Below the pieces are notes generated by a model. That model did no database searches and was not told where the DNA came from. It saw only the letters and a program-made list of their open reading frames with translations. A stretch of DNA of 5,199 nucleotides, taken from contig NZ_JZWV01001251.1 in the NCBI RefSeq assembly GCF_000966975.1, positions 1 to 5,199 on the forward strand, in the 5' to 3' direction. Below are positions 1 through 4,055 of this stretch, one piece after another. This DNA is from Streptomyces katrae. Its GTDB lineage: Bacteria; Actinomycetota; Actinomycetes; Streptomycetales; Streptomycetaceae. The stretch's first letter is position 1, and the number at the start of each line of letters is the position of its first letter. The position numbers and the translations under genes were made by a program.

Positions 1-1
1 G

Positions 2-172
2 GTCCGGGAGGCCGAGGCCGCCCAGCTCGTCGCCCGGGCCGCCGCCTGGCGGGCCCTGGCCGAAGGGGAGTCCGAGGACGACGAGGACGCCGGGATGCCC
101 TCGGAGTTCCCCGAGCGCTGGTCGAACTTCCTGCCCCCGGACGACTACACCTCCCGCCTGCGCAAACACTGA
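2..172 (+). CDS. C-terminal fragment of an unrecognised protein
   Basis: An open frame runs in from the left edge and ends at TGA 170-172, giving the last 56 residues. The fragment begins with an alanine-rich, probably helical stretch (VREAEAAQLVARAAAWRALA). An acidic linker follows (GESEDDEDAG), and the end is basic (TSRLRKH). The third codon positions are almost all G or C, as in the real genes nearby, so I take it as coding. I do not recognise the family from this tail and assign no function. The stop lies 40 bp before the AraC-type gene. No terminator hairpin with a loop is evident in that gap, only a short GCCCGCGGGC palindrome at 185-194. Confidence 0.7.
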   Translation, partial: VREAEAAQLVARAAAWRALAEGESEDDEDAGMPSEFPERWSNFLPPDDYTSRLRKH

Positions 173-200
173 CCGCCCGGCCCGGCCCGCGGGCACGGCC

Positions 201-206
201 TAGGCT
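201..206 (+). promoter_or_regulatory. -10 element TAGGCT of a leaderless promoter
   Basis: TAGGCT fits the actinomycete TAnnnT -10 pattern. It is followed by exactly six bases and then ATG at 213. With the usual -12 to -7 placement of the hexamer, transcription would start on the A of the ATG, giving a leaderless mRNA. This agrees with the absence of any purine-rich ribosome-binding site before the gene. No convincing -35 element is visible 16-19 bp upstream. Confidence 0.55.
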
Positions 207-212
207 GGCGGC

Positions 213-962
213 ATGTACGAGGAAGCCCCCTCCCGGACCGTCCCCGGAGCCGTGGTCTGGCGGGCCCGGGGGCAGGGCGGGGCCGTGCTGCCCGACGGGT
301 GCATGGACCTGCTGTGGACCGGCGGCCGGCTGCTGGTGGCCGGCCCCGACACCGGCCCCCACCCCGCCGGAGAGGTCCCCGGCCGCTCCTTCACCGGGCT
401 CCGCCTCGCCCCCGGAGCAGCGCCCGCACTGCTCGGGGTACCGGCGTGGGAACTGCGCGACCGGCGGGTCGAGCTGGCCGCCCTCTGGCCCGGCCCCGAG
501 GTACGCCGGCTGACCGAGCGGACCGCCGGGTACGAGGACCCCCGCGCCGGTCTCGAAGCGCTGGCCCGGGCCCGGTTCGCAGCCGTGGGCCCGCCCGATC
601 CGCTCCCCGCCGAGGTCACGGCCCGGCTGCGGGCCGGACAGCCCGTCTCCGCCATCGCGGCGGCCGTCGGCCTCGGCGAGCGCCAGTTGCGCCGCCGCTG
701 CCTCGACGCCTTCGGGTACGGCCCCCGCACCCTGGGCCGCGTACTGCGCCTCCAGCGGGCACTGGCCCTGACCCGCCGCGGCCTCCCGCAGGCCGAGGTG
801 GCGTACGCCGCCGGCTACGCCGACCAGGCGCACCTGGCCCGCGAGGTGCGGGCCCTGGCCGGGACCACCCTCGGGGCGTGGGCGGCGGCTCAGGCCCCGT
901 CGGCGACCAGCGGGGCGAACAGCGAGACCTGGCAGCCGTCGGGATCCAGGACCACCGCGTAA
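213..962 (+). CDS. AraC-family transcriptional regulator
   Basis: This is a 249-residue cytoplasmic DNA-binding regulator. The N-terminal part (about 1-125) carries LPDGCMDLLW at 26-35, a pattern typical of the poorly characterised N-terminal domain of many actinobacterial AraC-like proteins (DUF6597 type, from memory). The C-terminal AraC/XylS domain spans about 131-225. Its first helix-turn-helix is around 145-170 (VSAIAAAVGLGERQLRRR), and the second is around 190-222, including GYADQAHLAREVRALAG. ATG 213 is preferred because it sits at the predicted transcription start. The last 23 or so residues (from about 227) lie past the normal end of the domain. They are encoded opposite the end of the convergent VOC gene and look like read-through rather than a functional domain. 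The ligand is unknown. The adjacent VOC gene is a plausible target because it has direct repeats upstream. The family call is firm; the target is inference. Confidence 0.88.
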   Translation: MYEEAPSRTVPGAVVWRARGQGGAVLPDGCMDLLWTGGRLLVAGPDTGPHPAGEVPGRSFTGLRLAPGAAPALLGVPAWELRDRRVELAALWPGPEVRRLTERTAGYEDPRAGLEALARARFAAVGPPDPLPAEVTARLRAGQPVSAIAAAVGLGERQLRRRCLDAFGYGPRTLGRVLRLQRALALTRRGLPQAEVAYAAGYADQAHLAREVRALAGTTLGAWAAAQAPSATSGANSETWQPSGSRTTA

Positions 963-1294
963 CGCTGCCCCCAGAAGGCGTCCCAGGGCTTCAGGTGCCC
1001 GCCGTGGCCGGCCTCCGTCAGCTCCGCGTACAGCGCGTCCACCTCTGCGGGGGAGTCGCACAGGAACGCGAGCTCGCGGCGCGGCCCGCCCGAGGGCGGG
1101 GTCCAGGACGGGTCGAAGGAACGGACGACGGCCTCCGTGTCCCAGGCGATCCGCAGGCCGCCGGGCAGGACCGCCTCCACATGGGGCTGCCCGTCGGCGT
1201 CGGCCGGGACGTCCAGGCCGAGACGGCGGTAGAAGGCGAGCGAGGCGGCCATGTCGGAGACGACCAGGCCGATCATGTCGAGTCGTGGAGTCAT
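890..1294 (-). CDS. VOC (glyoxalase/bleomycin-resistance fold) protein
   Basis: This is a 134-residue protein with the two beta-alpha-beta-beta-beta modules of the vicinal oxygen chelate superfamily, at about 5-54 and 72-127. The recognisable signatures are VVSDMAASLAFYRRLGL at 11-27 and GQRYAVVLDPDGCQVSLFAP at 109-128. Members range from glyoxalases and dioxygenases to metal-free binding or resistance proteins. By my alignment, Met7 and Ser124 occupy positions where metal-dependent relatives usually carry His and Glu. I therefore favour a metal-free or ligand-binding role over a lyase, and the substrate cannot be told. ATG 1294 is supported by the leaderless -10 element six bases upstream. 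The gene converges on the AraC-type regulator and overlaps its 3' end by 73 bp. It is divergent from the membrane protein and two-component genes. Confidence 0.88.
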   Translation of the reverse strand: MTPRLDMIGLVVSDMAASLAFYRRLGLDVPADADGQPHVEAVLPGGLRIAWDTEAVVRSFDPSWTPPSGGPRRELAFLCDSPAEVDALYAELTEAGHGGHLKPWDAFWGQRYAVVLDPDGCQVSLFAPLVADGA

Positions 1295-1300
1295 GGACGC

Positions 1301-1306
1301 AGGCTA
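1301..1306 (-). promoter_or_regulatory. -10 element TAGCCT of a leaderless VOC promoter
   Basis: On the minus strand TAGCCT is followed by exactly six bases (GCGTCC) and then the ATG at 1294. This is the same geometry as the promoter of the convergent regulator. Transcription starting at the A of the ATG would give a leaderless message, and there is no ribosome-binding site. The -35 region is weak, which would suit a promoter that needs an activator. Confidence 0.55.
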
Positions 1307-1332
1307 GGCCCGGCCGGGGCGGCCGGTCTTGA

Positions 1333-1381
1333 AGGAAACGGACACGGCGGTGCGGCCGCGGGCCGCCGAGGAAACGGACAC
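1333..1381. repeat. Two direct 13-bp repeats, candidate regulator site
   Basis: AGGAAACGGACAC occurs at 1333-1345 and again, without mismatch, at 1369-1381, 36 bp apart. Read towards the VOC gene it is GTGTCCGTTTCCT. Relative to the predicted VOC transcription start the copies lie at about -39 to -51 and -75 to -87. A perfect GCGGCC-GCG-GGCCGC inverted repeat (1352-1366) lies between them. AraC-family proteins typically bind directly repeated half-sites just upstream of -35, so the neighbouring AraC-type protein is a candidate binder. The repeats are seen; the binding is inference. Confidence 0.5.
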
Positions 1382-1402
1382 CGCGCGGCAGCGGCGGCCG
1401 CT

Positions 1403-1446
1403 CTCCACCCGTGGGTGGAGGAGCGACCTCCACCCGGGATCCACCC
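1403..1446. promoter_or_regulatory. CTCCACCC box cluster, candidate operator
   Basis: A perfect inverted repeat, CTCCACCC-GT-GGGTGGAG, spans 1403-1420. A further CTCCACCC lies at 1428-1435 and a one-mismatch copy, ATCCACCC, at 1439-1446. The cluster ends about 45 bp upstream of the predicted transcription start of the membrane protein and two-component operon. That is where an activating response regulator would bind. Autoregulation by the LuxR-type regulator encoded at 3097-3777 is the simplest proposal but is not shown by the sequence. The box arrangement itself is clear. Confidence 0.55.
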
Positions 1447-1477
1447 CGGCGCCGATCACAGGGACGCGGCCCGTTCC

Positions 1478-1483
1478 TAGCGT
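1478..1483 (+). promoter_or_regulatory. -10 element TAGCGT of the DUF1453/two-component operon
   Basis: TAGCGT lies seven bases before ATG 1491, so transcription would begin at or one base before the start codon, giving a leaderless or near-leaderless mRNA. GAAGGG at 1485-1490 abuts the ATG too closely to be a good ribosome-binding site. ATCACA at 1455-1460 has suitable spacing for a -35 element but matches poorly, consistent with a promoter that depends on an activator bound at the CTCCACCC boxes. Confidence 0.5.
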
Positions 1484-1490
1484 GAAGGGC

Positions 1491-1955
1491 ATGGATATCG
1501 CACGTGTTCTCGTCATCGCACTGGTCGTCGCCTTCGTCCTCGTACGCAGGTTCGGCGGACGGCCCGTCAAGGACCAGGACCGGCTCTGGGTGCTGCCCGC
1601 CGTCCTCGCCGCCGTCGGCGCGGCCCAGGGCGGACTCGTAGCCCCCGCCCACCCGGTGCTCAGCGTGGTCCTGCTGGCCGCCGGGATCGCGGCGGCCTTC
1701 GGCACCGGCCACCTCATCGGCCGCGCCATGACCCTGTGGCGCGAGCCCGACGGCACGCTCTGGGCCAAGGGCAACCGGACCGTCCTCGCCCTCTTCGGGC
1801 TCTCCCTCGCGACCCGCGTGGCCCTCGCCCTCCTCGGCGCGGCCGTGGGCGTCCCCGTCCGGAACGGGGCCCTGCTGGTGACCCTCGCGAGCTGGATCCT
1901 GGCCCAGGGCCTGGCCCTGACCGCCCGCTCCCGCCGGATCCCGGCCGCCGTGTGA
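1491..1955 (+). CDS. Five-segment membrane protein, CcdC/DUF1453-like
   Basis: This is a 154-residue integral membrane protein with likely membrane segments at about 4-19, 32-50, 56-74, 97-118 and 125-143. The segment order resembles the CcdC-like DUF1453 family: an early basic turn (VRRFGGRPVK, 18-27), a polar stretch in the middle (REPDGTLWAKGNRT, 84-97), and a following helix with an ATRV motif (107-110). The length also fits that family, at about 150-160 residues. The Bacillus namesake lies in a cytochrome c biogenesis cluster, but no such genes are visible here. ATG 1491 is chosen because the -10 element would place the transcript start there. The in-frame GTG at 1482 would lie upstream of that transcript. 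The gene is first in an apparent operon with a kinase and response regulator, 56 bp before the preferred kinase start. It could be an accessory sensor or a target of that system (inference). The family call is by pattern only. Confidence 0.75.
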   Translation: MDIARVLVIALVVAFVLVRRFGGRPVKDQDRLWVLPAVLAAVGAAQGGLVAPAHPVLSVVLLAAGIAAAFGTGHLIGRAMTLWREPDGTLWAKGNRTVLALFGLSLATRVALALLGAAVGVPVRNGALLVTLASWILAQGLALTARSRRIPAAV

Positions 1956-1997
1956 AGACCGCTCCGATGCGCTGCGGGCTGCCGTGGCCGGGCTGGC

Positions 1998-2003
1998 TAC
2001 AGT
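1998..2003 (+). promoter_or_regulatory. Possible internal -10 element TACAGT before the kinase gene
   Basis: TACAGT fits TAnnnT and sits eight bases before ATG 2012, predicting a transcript start at about 2010 with almost no leader. No -35 element is evident. It would allow the kinase and regulator to be expressed apart from the membrane protein. It also favours ATG 2012 over the upstream starts. The site is short and weakly supported. Confidence 0.3.
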
Positions 2004-2011
2004 GGGCAGGG

Positions 2012-3100
2012 ATGTCGCCCCGCACCCTGCCCATGCCCACGGACACCCACGTCAGGATCGCCGTCCAGGTGGCGCTGCTCGTCTGGTTCGTGCACGGCCT
2101 GCTCACACCCCCGCCGGGCGCCGCCGCCCTCGCGTGCGGGCTGGCCGGGCTCGCCCTGACCCTCCTTGGCGTCACCCTCCTCGACGGCCGCCCCCGCGCC
2201 GGGGCGTGGACCCTCGCCGCCGCCCTCGCCGCCGCCTGCGCGACCGGCCTGCTGGCGCCCGCCACCCCCTGGGTGGTCCTCGTCTTCGCCGTGTGCGGCT
2301 TCGCCGCCGCCCGCCTCGGGGCGGTCGCCTCCACCCTCCTCCTCGTCGCGGCGGCGGCCGCGGCGGCCGCCGTCACCCTGGTGCGCGGGCGCGACACCGT
2401 CGAACTGTGGAACGTCGTCGGCCTCTGCGGGATGTTCGCGTACGTCCGGGCCGGCCGGTCCCGGCGCGCCGCCGCCGAGTCCGAGCGGCAGCGCGCCCTG
2501 CTGGCCGAGCGGGCCCACGTGGCCCGGGAGGTCCACGACATCCTCGCGCATTCGCTCTCCGCCCAGCTCATCCACCTGGAGGGCGCCCGGCTCACCCTGG
2601 AGGCCGGCCGCTACGAGGAGGCGGGGGTCCTGGTCGAGCGGGCCCGCACCCTCGCCAAGGGCGGACTGGAGGAGACCCGCCGGGCCGTGGCCGTGCTGCG
2701 CGGCGACGCCCCCGCCCCGCGCGAGGCCCTCACCGCCCTCGCCGAGGAGTACCGCCGTACGACGGGCGCCGCGTGCACCCTCACCGTCTCCGATGGGCCG
2801 CTCCCGCTGCCGCCCGAGGCCGCCCTCGCCGTGGTCCGCACCGCGCAGGAGGCCCTGACCAACGCCCGCAAGCACGCCGTCGGGGCCGACGTGGAGATCA
2901 CCCTCTCCTGCGCGGGCGGCCGCTACGAGCTGTGCGTCACCGACTCCGGCGGTACCGGACCCGCCCCGCACGCCGCCACCGGCGGCGGATACGGCCTGGT
3001 CGGGATGGCCGAACGGGCCGAACTCAGCGGAGCCGCCCTCGACGCCGGACCGTACGGTCCCGGCTTCCGCGTCCACCTGGAAGGACCCCTCGCACCGTGA
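2012..3100 (+). CDS. Two-component sensor histidine kinase, NarL/DesK class
   Basis: This is a 362-residue membrane kinase that should autophosphorylate and pass the phosphate to the regulator encoded next. Five or six hydrophobic segments fill about 14-145, including an unbroken run of eight alanines at 113-120. The loops between them are short, with no large extracytoplasmic sensor domain. A HisKA_3 dimerisation domain follows at about 160-230, with REVHDILAHSLS at 172-183 and His175 as the phosphoacceptor. The HATPase domain spans about 265-358: N-box QEALTNARKH at 279-288, DSGG at 311-314, and glycine-rich GGGYGLVGMAERA at 324-336. The start is uncertain. ATG 2012 follows a possible -10 element. 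In-frame GTG 1952 (overlapping the upstream stop as GTGA), ATG 1967 and ATG 2033 are also possible, and none has a good ribosome-binding site. The stop overlaps the regulator start by 4 bp, so the two are probably translationally coupled. The stimulus is unknown; intramembrane sensing or sensing via the DUF1453-like protein is inferred. Confidence 0.92.
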   Translation: MSPRTLPMPTDTHVRIAVQVALLVWFVHGLLTPPPGAAALACGLAGLALTLLGVTLLDGRPRAGAWTLAAALAAACATGLLAPATPWVVLVFAVCGFAAARLGAVASTLLLVAAAAAAAAVTLVRGRDTVELWNVVGLCGMFAYVRAGRSRRAAAESERQRALLAERAHVAREVHDILAHSLSAQLIHLEGARLTLEAGRYEEAGVLVERARTLAKGGLEETRRAVAVLRGDAPAPREALTALAEEYRRTTGAACTLTVSDGPLPLPPEAALAVVRTAQEALTNARKHAVGADVEITLSCAGGRYELCVTDSGGTGPAPHAATGGGYGLVGMAERAELSGAALDAGPYGPGFRVHLEGPLAP

Positions 3101-3777
3101 CCGAGACCGGCGCCCCGATCCGCGTGGTCGTGGCCGACGACCAGACCGTCGTACGGGAGGGGCTCGTCCTGCTGCTGGGACTGCTGCCCGGCACCGAGGT
3201 GGTCGCCGCGGCGGCCGACGGCGCCGAGGCCGTCCGGCTCGTCGCCGAACACGCCCCCGACGTGGTCCTGATGGACCTGCGCATGCCCCGCACGGACGGG
3301 GTGGAGGCCACCCGGCTGATCACCCGGGACCACCCCGGCACCGGGGTCGTCGTCCTCACCACCTACAGCGACGACACCTCCGTAATGGACGCCCTCAGGG
3401 CCGGCGCCCGCGGCTACCTCACCAAGGACGCCGACGCGCAGGAGATCGCCCGCGCCCTGGCCGCCGTACGCGAGGGCGCCACCAGCCTGGGCCGGGCGGC
3501 CCAGGAACGCCTCGTCGCGGCGGCCGTCGCCGGCGCCGAACCCCCGGCCCGCCCCCAGGACGCGGCGCTGCCCGACGGCCTGACGGCGCGTGAGGGCGAG
3601 GTGCTCGCCCTGATCGCCGGGGGCCACTCGAACTCCGAGATCGCCCGGCGGCTCACCATCGGCGAATCCACCGTCAAGACGCACATCAACAACCTCTTTG
3701 CCAAGACCGGGGTCCGCGACCGCGCCCAGGCCGTGCGCTACGCCTACCGCCACGGGCTCGCGACCCCGTCCGGATGA
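3097..3777 (+). CDS. LuxR/NarL-family response regulator
   Basis: This is a 226-residue cytoplasmic transcription factor, the partner of the preceding kinase. The receiver domain spans about 8-125. Asp14 and Asp15 form the acidic pocket, Asp60 in VLMDLRMP is the phosphoacceptor, Thr88 in LTTY is the switch threonine, and Lys110 in GYLTKD is the conserved lysine. A linker rich in Ala and Pro (about 141-160) leads to a LuxR-type helix-turn-helix at about 161-219. That domain starts LTAREGEVLALIAGG and contains SNSEIARRLTIGESTVKTHI. All catalytic residues are present, so phosphorylation control should be intact. GTG 3097 overlaps the kinase TGA in a GTGA junction, typical of coupled kinase-regulator pairs, and fixes the start. 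Candidate binding sites are the CTCCACCC boxes before the operon (inference). The longer upstream open frame in this phase is a shadow of the kinase gene. Confidence 0.95.
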   Translation: MTETGAPIRVVVADDQTVVREGLVLLLGLLPGTEVVAAAADGAEAVRLVAEHAPDVVLMDLRMPRTDGVEATRLITRDHPGTGVVVLTTYSDDTSVMDALRAGARGYLTKDADAQEIARALAAVREGATSLGRAAQERLVAAAVAGAEPPARPQDAALPDGLTAREGEVLALIAGGHSNSEIARRLTIGESTVKTHINNLFAKTGVRDRAQAVRYAYRHGLATPSG

Positions 3778-3808
3778 CGGGACCGACGGCGGAATTTATT
3801 CGGTGGTG

Positions 3809-3824
3809 CGGCCCGCGGGGGCCG
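3809..3824 (+). terminator. Short GC hairpin after the response regulator gene
   Basis: CGGCCC-GCGG-GGGCCG forms a perfect 6-bp all-GC stem with a four-base loop, 31 bp after the regulator stop. No T-run follows. It could end the two-component transcript in the U-tract-free manner common in GC-rich actinomycetes. It also overlaps the spacer of the possible promoter ahead of rsgA, and a 6-bp stem occurs easily by chance at this composition. Confidence 0.25.
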
Positions 3825-3827
3825 GGT

Positions 3828-3833
3828 TATGGT
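3828..3833 (+). promoter_or_regulatory. Possible -10 element TATGGT for the sORF-rsgA transcript
   Basis: TATGGT matches TAnnnT and sits in the only AT-rich patch of the window, with GGAATTTATT at 3791-3800 a little upstream. The predicted start near 3840 would give rsgA an untranslated leader of about 215 bases that includes the small ORF. No clear -35 element lies at the right distance. The GGAAT there is 30 bp from the following GTT, too far for a SigR-type promoter. Confidence 0.35.
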
Positions 3834-3897
3834 TCCGGAGACGGAAGCGCCGGGCCAACCGCCTTCCGGGAGAGCCGCGTCGGCTCGTCGAGGAGCC
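3833..3897 (+). other. Leader RNA with alternative hairpins
   Basis: Four short perfect stems can be drawn. A is TTCCG-GAGA-CGGAA (3833-3846), with a GNRA-type loop. B is CGGAAG (3842-3847) with CTTCCG (3863-3868), which competes with A for 3842-3846. C is GAGCCG-CGT-CGGCTC (3872-3886). D is GGCTC (3882-3886) with GAGCC (3893-3897), which competes with C and ends three bases before the AGGAGG site of the small ORF. Mutually exclusive pairing next to a ribosome-binding site resembles an attenuator or riboswitch-like control region. Stem A would be lost if transcription starts near 3840. Stems of 5-6 bp are common by chance in such GC-rich DNA, and I recognise no known RNA family. Confidence 0.3.
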
Positions 3898-3917
3898 AGC
3901 AGGAGGTGAGGACGTTG

Positions 3918-3992
3918 ATGACTGTCACGGTGACGGGTACCGCCCGCGTTCAGGAGTTCGTCTTCGTTTCCGCCCCCGTGGTCTCCGGCTGA
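3918..3992 (+). CDS. Small ORF, candidate leader peptide upstream of rsgA
   Basis: A 24-residue frame begins ATG 3918 behind AGGAGGTGAGG (3901-3911), the best ribosome-binding site in the window. The GAGG end of that site is six bases from the ATG. The peptide starts MTVTVTGTARVQEF and ends in a Val-rich tail, VFVSAPVVSG, before TGA 3990-3992. It has no Cys, no signal peptide and no run of a single amino acid that would mark a classical biosynthetic attenuator. About 19 of 23 codons after the start end in G or C, compatible with coding but not decisive. A GTCAC-G-GTGAC inverted repeat (3924-3934) lies at its 5' end. The same frame stays open back to ATG 3774, but codon use there is not gene-like and the strong site supports 3918. 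It ends 63 bp before rsgA, where it could control translation or early termination (inference). I do not recognise the peptide. Confidence 0.45.
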   Translation: MTVTVTGTARVQEFVFVSAPVVSG

Positions 3993-4006
3993 CCTCACAC
4001 CTCTCC

Positions 4007-4024
4007 GCGCGCCGCCGTGCGCGC
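4007..4024 (+). other. GC hairpin between the small ORF and rsgA
   Basis: GCGCGC-CGCCGT-GCGCGC gives a perfect 6-bp stem with a six-base loop. It begins 14 bases after the small ORF stop and ends 31 bases before the rsgA start. Ribosomes finishing the small ORF would come close to it, so it could respond to that translation. No T-run follows, so it is not an obvious intrinsic terminator. It may simply be chance at this GC content. Confidence 0.3.
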
Positions 4025-4055
4025 ACTGCCGGGGCCACCCTGTGAAGGGTTCCCC

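Noticed and set aside
185..194. GCCCGCGGGC palindrome as terminator of the first gene
   Set aside because: It has no room for a loop and no T-run, and such palindromes are frequent at this GC content.
299..1480. Long plus-strand frame of 393 codons across the AraC-type gene, the VOC gene and the intergenic region
   Set aside because: It is extremely rich in Arg, Pro and Gly and runs out of phase with the AraC-type gene and antisense to the VOC gene, a usual shadow in GC-rich DNA. Both overlapped genes have clear domains.
1329..1490. TTG 1329 as start of the DUF1453-like protein, adding 54 residues
   Set aside because: The extension is polar and repetitive, translates through the operator-like repeats, and lies upstream of the predicted transcript start near 1490. 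The hydrophobic protein begins at Met 1491.
2348..2371. Eight-codon alanine run in the kinase as a possible repeat or instability tract
   Set aside because: It uses mixed GCG and GCC codons inside a predicted membrane segment, which is ordinary for this composition.
1984..3096. Upstream extension of the response-regulator frame through the kinase gene
   Set aside because: The translation is Arg/Pro repeats. The receiver domain begins right after the GTG at 3097, which overlaps the kinase stop in the normal coupled manner.
3791..3830. SigR-type promoter (GGAAT ... GTT)
   Set aside because: The gap between GGAAT (3791-3795) and GTT (3826-3828) is 30 bp, whereas the SigR consensus needs about 18-19.
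3774..3917. Longer 72-codon form of the small ORF, starting in an ATGA overlap with the regulator stop
   Set aside because: Its codons before 3918 lack the GC third-position bias, there is no ribosome-binding site, and the strong AGGAGG site points to ATG 3918.
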